64,000 bases of DNA from Ktedonosporobacter rubrisoli (lineage in GTDB: Bacteria; Chloroflexota; Ktedonobacteria; Ktedonobacterales; Ktedonobacteraceae). The translations under genes were made by a program, and so were the position numbers. Shown here piece by piece: positions 19,508 to 27,698 of the stretch. Every line of letters starts with the position of its first letter. Position 1 is the first letter of the stretch. The stretch spans positions 1,426,001-1,490,000 of the forward strand of contig NZ_CP035758.1 in assembly GCF_004208415.1 (NCBI RefSeq). Direction: 5' to 3'. Under the pieces are notes generated by a model, which worked only from the letters and a program-made list of their open reading frames with translations, was not told where the DNA came from and searched no databases.

Positions 19508-20239
19508 ATGACCTTGCAAACTATGTACCTTACGCTCGCCACAGCGCCGGCGCGCATCCTATTTTACGGCACAGCAAGAGAGAGCGCACAACGGGGCACC
19601 ATACTCTTCTATCATGGCTTTGGTCAATCCAAAGATGACTACAGCGAAGTGTTAGAACAGCTTGCCCGAGCAGGTTTTCTCATTGTTAGCCTGGATGGAA
19701 TCGGCCACGGAGCCCGCCGCTATCCCGATTTTGCCCAACGCTTTCCACCACATTCTCCACATTTAGAGGGCAACATGCAGCTTGAAGCCGCCTTTCTTGA
19801 TGTCGTTCAGGCCACGACCCAGGAAATTCCTGCGATTATCGACGCGCTCTTCGAGCATAAGTTGGCCCACCCTGGCCGGCTTGGCATCACCGGTTACTCC
19901 TTTGGTGGCTTTGTTAGCTACGCGGCAGTGATAAAAGATAAGCGTTTACAGGCGGCGGCACCAGTCGTAGGAGCGCCCGAGTGGAAGCTAGCCAGGCCAG
20001 AGAGCCCGCACCAGTATATCGAGCAATTCTTTCCCACAGCTATATTATCCCAGGTTGCCGGGCAGGATAGACGGGTTTCGCCCTTGCTCGCCCCCTATTA
20101 TGCTCAGGCCCCCGCGCGGTTGCGCTATATCGAATACCCGGCTTCTCCTCACGAGCTATGCCCACAAGACTGGTCAGAGGCCTGGCAGGCCGTAGTAGCA
20201 TGGTTCATAAACTTTCTCCCAAGTGCAGATCGACTCTGA
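19508..20239 (+). CDS. Alpha/beta hydrolase (dienelactone hydrolase/acyl-peptidase-like)
   Basis: The 243-aa protein has ILFYHGFGQSKDDYSEVLEQLA (oxyanion strand), LIVSLDGIGHGAR, a nucleophile elbow LGITGYSFGGFVSYAA, and ASPHELCPQDW with the catalytic His near the end. This pattern fits serine hydrolases of the dienelactone hydrolase/prolyl oligopeptidase group; the substrate is unknown. AAAGGAG stands about nine bases before the ATG. The repeat pair with TTTCTAGAAA lies immediately upstream. Confidence 0.8.
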   Translation: MTLQTMYLTLATAPARILFYGTARESAQRGTILFYHGFGQSKDDYSEVLEQLARAGFLIVSLDGIGHGARRYPDFAQRFPPHSPHLEGNMQLEAAFLDVVQATTQEIPAIIDALFEHKLAHPGRLGITGYSFGGFVSYAAVIKDKRLQAAAPVVGAPEWKLARPESPHQYIEQFFPTAILSQVAGQDRRVSPLLAPYYAQAPARLRYIEYPASPHELCPQDWSEAWQAVVAWFINFLPSADRL

Positions 20240-20626
20240 TCAGCTTATAATCTAAAGCCGGCGCAACAGTCACAGCAAGCTGTGTTATGTCATCTTCAGC
20301 AAATACATCCACATCTTTCGCTTGAAAAATTATATTTTACGAGTATCCTTTACTAAAGAACAAACTGTATGTGTTCCTTATCAAACATGTTGATAGAGAT
20401 AATACTCTACAGCGTTCATTATCGCAGACGGATTAGAATATCCACAGGCTAAGCAGCATCGGCTTGACGCTGAAAAACTGCTTGAGTGGAGCACAACAGA
20501 GCAGTTCGGGCGGTCGAGGATAGCACGGAAAAGACAGCCCCTGTAGTCCAAATGGCCGTAAGATCTGGCATCAGAATGAGGATGGACAATTTCAGCTTCT
20601 CGTTTCCCGGAGAAAGGAGATTGACG
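20240..20626. other. Intergenic
   Basis: AT-rich; no gene recognised. It should contain the promoter of the two small genes that follow. Confidence 0.35.
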
Positions 20627-20881
20627 ATGGCCTTCAACGGAGTTGGCAATTTCTGGATTGCGCCCAACAGCACTGTGGTTCAGGATGGCTGGGGATGGAA
20701 TGGAGCAGATCACGGAGCTCAATACTTCTCAGCAAATCCCAAAACATCCAATGTCGAGCTACAGATGTCCCATGAGACCAAAGGACGTAATAGCTCTGGC
20801 GGAGTCTATTATGGCTTTACGGTCACCAATCTTAGTAACGTCTGGGTTAATTATGATCTTCAGGGGGGCGGCTTCTCCTGA
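20627..20881 (+). CDS. Small glycine/asparagine-rich protein, family not recognised
   Basis: An 84-aa protein starts at ATG 20627, eight bases after GAAAGGAG; the longer open frame upstream has no such site. It is rich in Gly, Asn, Ser and aromatic residues (NGVGNFWIAPNS, DGWGWNGADHGAQYF, SSGGVYYGFTVTNLS), has no charged clusters and no Cys, and would suit an all-beta fold. No export signal is seen. The gene at 20909 follows after 27 bases with its own ribosome binding site, so the two probably form an operon. Function unknown. Confidence 0.6.
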   Translation: MAFNGVGNFWIAPNSTVVQDGWGWNGADHGAQYFSANPKTSNVELQMSHETKGRNSSGGVYYGFTVTNLSNVWVNYDLQGGGFS

Positions 20882-20908
20882 GTCTGGCAGAGGGAAAGGA
20901 GCGAAGTA

Positions 20909-21133
20909 TTGAAGATTTTTGTATTCACAGACGATATGGGAAACGTAGTTGGATCGTTCATACCGCAGCAGCACTACGATCCTGATAAGCCAGAATTTGA
21001 GCTGCAAGGCCGCTCAAAAGATCGCGTTTACGAAATCGAGCTCTCAGAAGAAATGCTGGTTGGCGTAACCGATCCGCCAAGTCTTCACAAAAAGCTAGAG
21101 CACTGGATTATCAATAATCAAAGCCTTCAATAA
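20909..21133 (+). CDS. Small acidic protein, family not recognised
   Basis: A 74-aa protein (MKIFVFTDDMGNVVGSFIPQ at the start, YEIELSEEMLVGVTDP in the middle) with alternating beta strands. TTG start, preceded by AAAGGAG about seven bases upstream, which decides the start. It probably shares a transcript with the gene at 20627. No family or function can be assigned. Confidence 0.6.
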   Translation: MKIFVFTDDMGNVVGSFIPQQHYDPDKPEFELQGRSKDRVYEIELSEEMLVGVTDPPSLHKKLEHWIINNQSLQ

Positions 21134-21371
21134 CGAATACCGGCGGCAAGGTTTTCTCGCCTGGCCAGAAATGTAATTTGACCTTGCCGGGCCGGAGAAA
21201 TTTACAGGCAATGTGGACAGGCTGCAAGCCTGCAGCACCTATCATCAATCATGATGATCTGATAAGCTGAGGCTTGCAGTCACCAGCCATCCGGGCAAAA
21301 ACGCCTTGAGCCTCTTAGCTTTACTGAAGCAAGCCGATCAGGCTCTTTTTTAGCATGCCTGGCTCACAAAG

Positions 21372-23246
21372 CTAGACTGTGAGCACCTCGCGTAAAGCCT
21401 GGATAGATGGACAGAAGTAAAAGCCACCACCCGTCGTGATAGTCCAATCCTGATTCCAACGAATTGTCGGGCCATTAGGATCAGTGATTGGCAAGCGTCC
21501 ACTAATGATATTGCCATTATTAGTGGGATCATTTGGTTTATTGCTCTGGCCAATCAGGAAATCGAAGCCAGCCTGATTAAATGGAAAATCTGGATTGTCG
21601 ATCCAGAACCGGCTTACGAACTCGAACTGCCCCACAATTGAGCTTTGATAACTGACAAAGAGCAAGCCGCGATCCACACCATCAATCACCGGAGCCTCTA
21701 GCGATGATGGCGAGACTGGACCATAGGGAATCCCACGGCGCAGTAGGCGATGTGTCTGTGTATGGCGTTCGCTTGCCTCGCTATTGCCCCCTCCTTCTGG
21801 CGTAATATCATCGCGCGGATAAACCTTACGAATGTGCGCAGCAAAAGGACAGGTCATTCCGCTTGGATCAGCTTGTGGTTCAGGGAATAGAGCTCCATTG
21901 CTACAGCCAGTAACTGAGTTTGGCGTATCCGGGCATGGATTCACCGGATGCATGAACTCAAAATCATTATTAGCGCAATCGCTCCGGCCAAGCTCACTAT
22001 TATCAGTTTGGGTAGCGCGCATGATAGGAGCACCCGTGGGCCAGCGTCCCACAAACTTTGTACCTAAAAAACGCGGATCTGGCGGAAAGGTCGGGTTACT
22101 CTGGTTGAGGGCTCGCGCTTCAGCATTCAAGAAGGTATGAAAGCGCCCCACATCCTGACGCAGGCGGCGAAAGACCATGTACGAACCGTTTCTGGCCCAG
22201 GCCGGCCCCGCTTCAGCAAGCTCACCTTTATGTATCTCTACCATCTGGGTGGGATTACTCGGATCAGGAACCGAAGTTGACGTGCTCGGACTCGACTTCT
22301 GGTCCTGTGTATTTTTAGGGTCCTGATAGACATAGCCGAACATAAACTCACCTGGCCAGAGCAGATCCTGTCCCGGCTTACCTTGGTTAGGATTATCAGG
22401 ATTCTGGCGTGGCGTCAGCACATCGGTACCATCAGTAGATTTTACATAACCGCGAATACCCGGCTGCGATACACCATCAAGGAACTTAAACTGTTCATGG
22501 CCAGAAAAGGGCCTTGGCAAATCCTGCCCGCGCTGCATGAAAACTATACGCACCCCACTAGATCTGCTGGTCCCATCAGTGCCACGAGTACGAGAGAAAA
22601 TCGAGGTCTCGATCTTCTCAACCTGGGCATTCAAGTCATCTACATCATCGCTCTGGACCATAACAACAATATCGGCGTCGCGATCCGAAATTACCCAGTT
22701 ATCGGGATTGCCCTCCATGTTCTTTTTGCTCGGGCTTGTGGGATCACCAAGAACGGCGGCGCGCTTCACCATGCCCTCTTTGAAAGCCTGGTCGGAAAAA
22801 TCTGCGCTGGAGAGATCGGTCAATTGCCTGATCGCGTCATAAGTCAAGGCGATATTGATCCAGGTAGCTTTAATTGCCAGGGTCTCTCTGCCCCGCCGGC
22901 TGCGCAATTGCTTGAATAAACGATTAAAGGCCAGCACCTCCTCAGCCGTAGAGATAAATGGAACCAGTCCTTTGAGCCAATTCTTACAATTTCTCACATC
23001 ATCGATCTTGAGGAAGAGCAGCATTACATGATCTTTGAGAAAGCCAGGAACAATATTCCCCTGGATCTCGCTTACCTCTATCAACGGCTCCTTATCAGAA
23101 ACATCAGGAAAAGGATTGAAAACTCGCTGACTTTCTGCCTGCTCACTGACATAGCCGCGCGAATAGGCCCCCAGTGAAGGCACCTCGCGCGTGGACGGCG
23201 TTACAGCTTCAGTAGTTGATGGTGGCTTTTTTCCTGTATATACCAT
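21372..23246 (-). CDS. DyP-type heme peroxidase
   Basis: A large DyP-type peroxidase of about 624 aa. The GxxDG signature appears as FKFLDGVSQPGIRGY, and the proximal heme His is probably in CPFAAHIRKVYPRD, followed by the distal region LLRRGIPYGP and GLLFVSYQSSIVGQFEFV. It oxidises dyes, phenols or lignin-like compounds with hydrogen peroxide. The start at 23246 is set by AAAGGAG. No Tat or Sec signal is seen; the first 60 residues are Ser/Thr/Pro-rich. Loops such as DPKNTQDQKSSPSTSTS and a stretch with several Cys enlarge it relative to bacterial 300-450-aa members, as in fungal-like (class C/D) DyPs. Confidence 0.9.
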   Translation of the reverse strand: MVYTGKKPPSTTEAVTPSTREVPSLGAYSRGYVSEQAESQRVFNPFPDVSDKEPLIEVSEIQGNIVPGFLKDHVMLLFLKIDDVRNCKNWLKGLVPFISTAEEVLAFNRLFKQLRSRRGRETLAIKATWINIALTYDAIRQLTDLSSADFSDQAFKEGMVKRAAVLGDPTSPSKKNMEGNPDNWVISDRDADIVVMVQSDDVDDLNAQVEKIETSIFSRTRGTDGTSRSSGVRIVFMQRGQDLPRPFSGHEQFKFLDGVSQPGIRGYVKSTDGTDVLTPRQNPDNPNQGKPGQDLLWPGEFMFGYVYQDPKNTQDQKSSPSTSTSVPDPSNPTQMVEIHKGELAEAGPAWARNGSYMVFRRLRQDVGRFHTFLNAEARALNQSNPTFPPDPRFLGTKFVGRWPTGAPIMRATQTDNSELGRSDCANNDFEFMHPVNPCPDTPNSVTGCSNGALFPEPQADPSGMTCPFAAHIRKVYPRDDITPEGGGNSEASERHTQTHRLLRRGIPYGPVSPSSLEAPVIDGVDRGLLFVSYQSSIVGQFEFVSRFWIDNPDFPFNQAGFDFLIGQSNKPNDPTNNGNIISGRLPITDPNGPTIRWNQDWTITTGGGFYFCPSIQALREVLTV

Positions 23247-23758
23247 CTCTTCATCTCCTTTTGGCCTGTTAGCATCTTTCAACACATTAGCGCACAGCAA
23301 TAGACGTACGAACATAGCTGAGGACGCCCCCAATCAGGAAAAGGTCGGCCTGGGCTCCCCCAAGCCCGGGCAATGGCGCCCTTGCGCTCCTTTTCCTCGC
23401 CAGCATAAGCGAAGATAACCCACCTTGTTATCTGATCCACCGTAAGAATAGTGGCAACAACTACCAAGTATAAGTAAATATTTTGTGTTTTTCAATCTCA
23501 AGTTACGTTATATATGAGCTATTTTCTATAAAGAAACAATAAATAATCAAATTATCTCGCCGCTGCTAAAGGCCAGGAAAGAGAGGAGAACGACCACGTA
23601 GAGCCGGGCGCCCGACAGCTTCTAGAGAACCGCAGGTGCCCGGCTTGAGAGAAATTGTAGGATGTATGTGATGTGGAACAATAACAGAGAGTTGCATCAG
23701 CTATGAGCCAGCTAAAAGCACAGCTGTCGCACAGCCAGATTGCTGTTTTAGGGACAGC
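23247..23758. other. Intergenic, between two minus-strand genes
   Basis: AT-rich for the most part, with one GC hairpin (GCCGGGC at 23603-23609 with GCCCGGC at 23638-23644). No gene recognised. Confidence 0.35.
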
Positions 23759-25015
23759 TTAATGCGCCAATCCGCTAAAATCTAATGTACTAAAATGATC
23801 CTCTATAGTTTCTGCTCGACGAATCAACTGGACTTCCCCATTTTCTTTAAGTAGCAATTCGGCGGAGCGCAATTTACCATTATAGTTAAAACCCATAGCA
23901 TGGCCATGCGCCCCTGTATCGTGGATAATAAGCGTATCGCCGGTCTCAACCTCTGGCAAATCTCGATCAATGGCAAACTTATCAAAATTCTCACAGAGCG
24001 AGCCAACCACATCATACTTGTGCGAAAGAGCTTTTTGCTCTTTGCCAAGCACAGTAATATGATGATAGGCTCCATAGAGAGCGGGACGCATAAGATTTGT
24101 CATGCAGGCATCAAGACCCACATAATCTTTATAGGTCTCTTTTTTGTGAATCGCAGTAGTAACCAGATAGCCATGTGGCCCGGTTATCAGCCTTCCACAT
24201 TCCATAACGATGTTGAGGGGATACAACCCATTTTTGATGATTTTGCGCTGATAGAGCTCTTCTACGCCTTGTGAGAACCTTTGTAGATCAAAGGCTGTCT
24301 GCTCAGGCCGGTACGGAATACCAATCCCCCCACCAAGATTTACAAATGAGAATGTGATGCCCACCCTTTGCGAAATTTCGACAACCAGGTCAAAGAGCAT
24401 ATTCGCCGTCTCAATAAAATACTGCGCGTTGAGCTCGTTAGAGGCAATCATTGCATGGAGCCCAAAACTTTTTACACCCTTGTTTTTTGCCAGGTGGTAA
24501 GCCTGAAAGAGCTGATCGTAGGTCAGGCCGTACTTTGCTTCCTTTGGATCGCCGATGATAGCGTTACCAGCACGCCGCGGGCCAGGATTATAGCGAAAAC
24601 TGATGAGATCAGGCAAGCCAACATATTTTTCTAAATAGGCAATGTGGCTGGTATCATCAAGATTTATAATTGCTCCTAGCTCCTTTGCCTTGCCATATTC
24701 CTCGATAGGCGTTTCATTAGAACTAAACATAATATCCGAACCCGTTATACCAACCCTTTCAGCAAGCAACAGCTCTGGCAGTGAGCTGCAATCAGCGCCG
24801 AAACCTTCGGCCTTTAGAATTTGTAAGATATATGGATTGGGCAGCGCCTTGACGGCAAAATAATTAGTAAAGCCGTCCATCCAGGCGAAGGCTTGTTTCA
24901 GCTCACGCGCAGCCTGGCGTATGCCTCTTTCATCATAGATATGAAACGGCGTGGGATATTCTTTCAGGATTTTTTCCAATTGTCTTTGTGTAAAGGGAAT
25001 CGCTTTCTCTACCAT
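23759..25015 (-). CDS. PLP-dependent decarboxylase, diaminopimelate decarboxylase-like (fold III)
   Basis: The 418-aa protein is an alanine-racemase-fold decarboxylase. The PLP lysine is K56 in FAVKALPN; further landmarks are GFGADCSSLPELLLA, FVNLGGGIGIPY (PLP phosphate loop), MECGRLITGPHGYLV and the active-site Cys region VGSLCENFDKFA. By family it decarboxylates meso-diaminopimelate to lysine, or a related diamino acid. It stands alone, away from other lysine genes, so a specialised role (polyamine or secondary metabolism) is possible. The final residues (LDFSGLAH) are intact. Confidence 0.85.
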   Translation of the reverse strand: MVEKAIPFTQRQLEKILKEYPTPFHIYDERGIRQAARELKQAFAWMDGFTNYFAVKALPNPYILQILKAEGFGADCSSLPELLLAERVGITGSDIMFSSNETPIEEYGKAKELGAIINLDDTSHIAYLEKYVGLPDLISFRYNPGPRRAGNAIIGDPKEAKYGLTYDQLFQAYHLAKNKGVKSFGLHAMIASNELNAQYFIETANMLFDLVVEISQRVGITFSFVNLGGGIGIPYRPEQTAFDLQRFSQGVEELYQRKIIKNGLYPLNIVMECGRLITGPHGYLVTTAIHKKETYKDYVGLDACMTNLMRPALYGAYHHITVLGKEQKALSHKYDVVGSLCENFDKFAIDRDLPEVETGDTLIIHDTGAHGHAMGFNYNGKLRSAELLLKENGEVQLIRRAETIEDHFSTLDFSGLAH

Positions 25016-25420
25016 GCCTTTAATTCCTTAAATAGAACGCTAATGGACGCAAGATAACGTGGCTGGTCAGAAATAAACATATACTATACTTTCTTTATTG
25101 CGCTGGAGAGCTTCAATTACTTCTCCTGCGCAAGGCATCTCAATGCTGAGCAGAGCAGCCATTCTCACCGAGCAGCACGCTGATTATGTATTATATGACC
25201 AGGCGCTCTTCTCTACAAATTCATCGCCTTCAAGAGATAGCCTGACTCGGCCTGGATAGACTTCTCGGAGCGCATCCTATAGCTCTCCATTCCAGAAAAG
25301 AAGCTGGCGAAGAGAGAATCCAGCCGTTTAGTACAGGTTCAATATGTACTAGAGGCCAATATGCGCGTTAGCAAGATCATGCTATGCTTAAGAAAATAGC
25401 TATAAGCGACGGGAGGCAGC
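25016..25420. other. Intergenic, divergent genes
   Basis: Contains the promoters of the decarboxylase and of the acetyltransferase. Nothing else recognised. Confidence 0.35.
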
Positions 25421-26164
25421 ATGCGTATTAAGCAATATTTACAGCGCATACGTTATCAGGGTCCACTTGAGCCAAACCTTGCGACCTTGCAAGGTCTGCA
25501 CGAGGCACATCTGCTCAGTGTACCGTTTGAAAACCTGGATATTTATCAGGGCCGGGAAATCGTTCTCGACGAGCCAGCGCTCTGGACAAAGATTGTTGAG
25601 CACAGGCGTGGAGGCTTTTGCTATGAACTGAACGGCTTATTCGCCTGGTTGCTGCGTGCGCTAGGATTTCAAGTTCAGCTGCTTTCCGCCAGAGTAGCCA
25701 CTGGCGCGGAAAGGTTCGGCCCCGAATTCGATCACCTTACGCTATTAGTCACGCTTGAGCAAGACTGGTTAGCCGATGTAGGATTTGGTGAGAGCTATCG
25801 TTGGCCATTGCTTCTACAAGACTCATTGGTCCATGAAGAGCCCTTTGGCAAGTATTGCCTGCTGCGCGAACAACAGTTCTGGACTTTGCAGCATTGGGAC
25901 TATAGCTGGAAGCCTGAGTACTGCTTCACGCTGCAACCCCATGTATTGAGCGACTTTGCGGCGATGTGTAGATATCAACAAAGCTCGCCCGCTTCGCACT
26001 TTACCCAAAAACGTATCTGTAGCATAGCCACCTCTTATGGAAGAGTTTCGCTTAGTGAGCAACGCTTAATCATCACAAAAGATGGCCAGCACCATGAGCG
26101 TTGGCTGAGTACCCAGGATGAGTATACAGCGGCCTTAGCTGAATACTTTGGTGTCGTTCTATAA
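25421..26164 (+). CDS. nat: Arylamine N-acetyltransferase
   Basis: The 247-aa protein shows the family pattern and catalytic triad: C67 in RRGGFCYELN, H105 in FDHLTLLV and D119 in WLADVGFGE. The N-terminal LLSVPFENLDIYQGREI is also typical. It transfers acetyl from acetyl-CoA to arylamines or hydrazines; related enzymes release ansamycins from their synthases, but no such genes are nearby. GGGAGG lies seven bases before the ATG. C-terminal residues run to the usual length. Confidence 0.9.
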   Translation: MRIKQYLQRIRYQGPLEPNLATLQGLHEAHLLSVPFENLDIYQGREIVLDEPALWTKIVEHRRGGFCYELNGLFAWLLRALGFQVQLLSARVATGAERFGPEFDHLTLLVTLEQDWLADVGFGESYRWPLLLQDSLVHEEPFGKYCLLREQQFWTLQHWDYSWKPEYCFTLQPHVLSDFAAMCRYQQSSPASHFTQKRICSIATSYGRVSLSEQRLIITKDGQHHERWLSTQDEYTAALAEYFGVVL

Positions 26165-26250
26165 TCCTTGCTTTCACTTACGTTCATTTCATCCTGCCCT
26201 GTTGACGGGCAGCATCTCTATAAGAGAGAGCCTGCTCTGTCCTTGAGTTG

Positions 26251-27060
26251 AGGTAGATTCCTCTACTGTTATCACAAAAGCAGCGGATTCAATAAAATCT
26301 ACCCGTTGGCTGAATATGGGTAGATTCATAGCTGCGTCTACCAGCCTTGGATAAATAGGTAGACTTACCTAGATGGCCGGGGAGATAGTAGAATCTACCA
26401 TTTTCTGAACTAGAGATAGACGCAAACGTGAATCTACCATCATTGCCAGATCCGGCAGATTTTATAGGGTGGGCAAAGCAAGCTGAGAAATCTACCATTA
26501 GCGCTAAAGTAGTAGATTCAATAAATCTACCGATAGACTAAACCTGAGTAGATTCATAATTACGTCTACTGCATTTGAGCAAATAGGTAGATCTATTGGA
26601 AAAACCGAAGGTGCTAGCAGAATCTATCGGTAAAGTACTTACAGGTAGATTCCTAAGGAAATCTACCATTGTTTAAATGTATGGAAGATTCCTAAGCTAG
26701 CAGCCAGAGGTATGCGTAGAATCCATCATTTCTGGCCCTTTAAGTAGATTCTATAGTTATGTCTTGTTGCTTAAGTTGGGCAAGCTAGTTTAAAGGTATC
26801 CGTATACTCGGTTTCTAATCAGAATCTACCATTCTTTTAAAGAGGAGCAGATTCTTAAGTTGCTAGACGAGAATCGACCTGCATCCGCGATCTCGGTGGA
26901 TTCTAGATGCCAGGAAACGCTCATGAGCCCAAATCTACTCCTTTTAACAATTTAGTAGATTGCCCCAAATCTACCACATCACGTACGACAGTGGTAGATT
27001 CGCTGAGCTCAAGCGTGTTGATAAGGAATCTACAAGTTTCAGAACTGAAGTAGATTCCTA
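26251..27060. repeat. Cluster of about 25 GTAGATTC/GAATCTAC motifs
   Basis: The octamer GTAGATTC, its inverse and near-variants occur about 25 times in 810 bases in both orientations with irregular spacing, for example at 26252, 26391, 26430, 26490, 26643, 26822 and 27049. The core is often extended to GGTAGATTCCT or AATCTACCATT. The segment has no convincing gene (short frames are incidental) and is AT-rich. The following stretch to 27698 also lacks a recognised gene but has a hairpin at 27189-27212. The same motif appears inside the next gene. Confidence 0.85.
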
Positions 27061-27188
27061 CAGCGCAGAACTTATGGACGTACGCATAGACGTTTTGCTG
27101 CCTAGACAGGCTTTCAAGCCTGGAGGAGATTATAAAGAGGAACGTTCTCAGGGAGCGACGCAGGCCCTTTTGGCAAAAGCTCACCTAA

Positions 27189-27212
27189 CGCTTTCTGGAC
27201 GGCCAGAAAGCG
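27189..27212. repeat. 10-bp perfect stem-loop in gene-free region
   Basis: CGCTTTCTGG at 27189-27198 and its inverse at 27203-27212 around a 4-base loop. Lies between the motif cluster and the large putative replication protein gene. Confidence 0.5.
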
Positions 27213-27698
27213 CTGTCAGAGCCATATTATATGGCATCTGTAGGCTAAGCATACGTTGTAGCCGGCTAGCTCGCTCTGCCAGGAGGAGGAATAGAACGTT
27301 AACGTATAAACGCTGAGTTTGCCCCTAGAATGGCCGTAGGGATCGCTCTGCAGGTTAAGGTGCTATAAAATGTTACTCCGCCAAGCTTTATAACAGCTAC
27401 GTATCGCTCACGGCCATCACGGGCCTATACGCTCGCTCACGCTCATGTCCCCAGGGCAAGGGCTAACAAAGAACAGGATAGAGCTGCCGATTGCGCTACC
27501 TTGATTGATATAAATGCAAATTTGTTTTTTAGTATAGTTCTATCTATCACTGAAGATTTCATGCAGAGAACTGGTTTTCGGCAACCATCATCAGCGTTTT
27601 CGAGCACAGAACCTCCCAAAAGGAACTTGTAGAAGTTATAAATGTCTCTTGCATGGCTATTTGTAATTTTTTGATTGAAAGACATCTTCTACCCCTTA

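Noticed and set aside
26960..27316. 118-codon plus-strand open frame in the motif cluster
   Set aside because: No ribosome binding site or family features; its first part is made of the repeated octamers.
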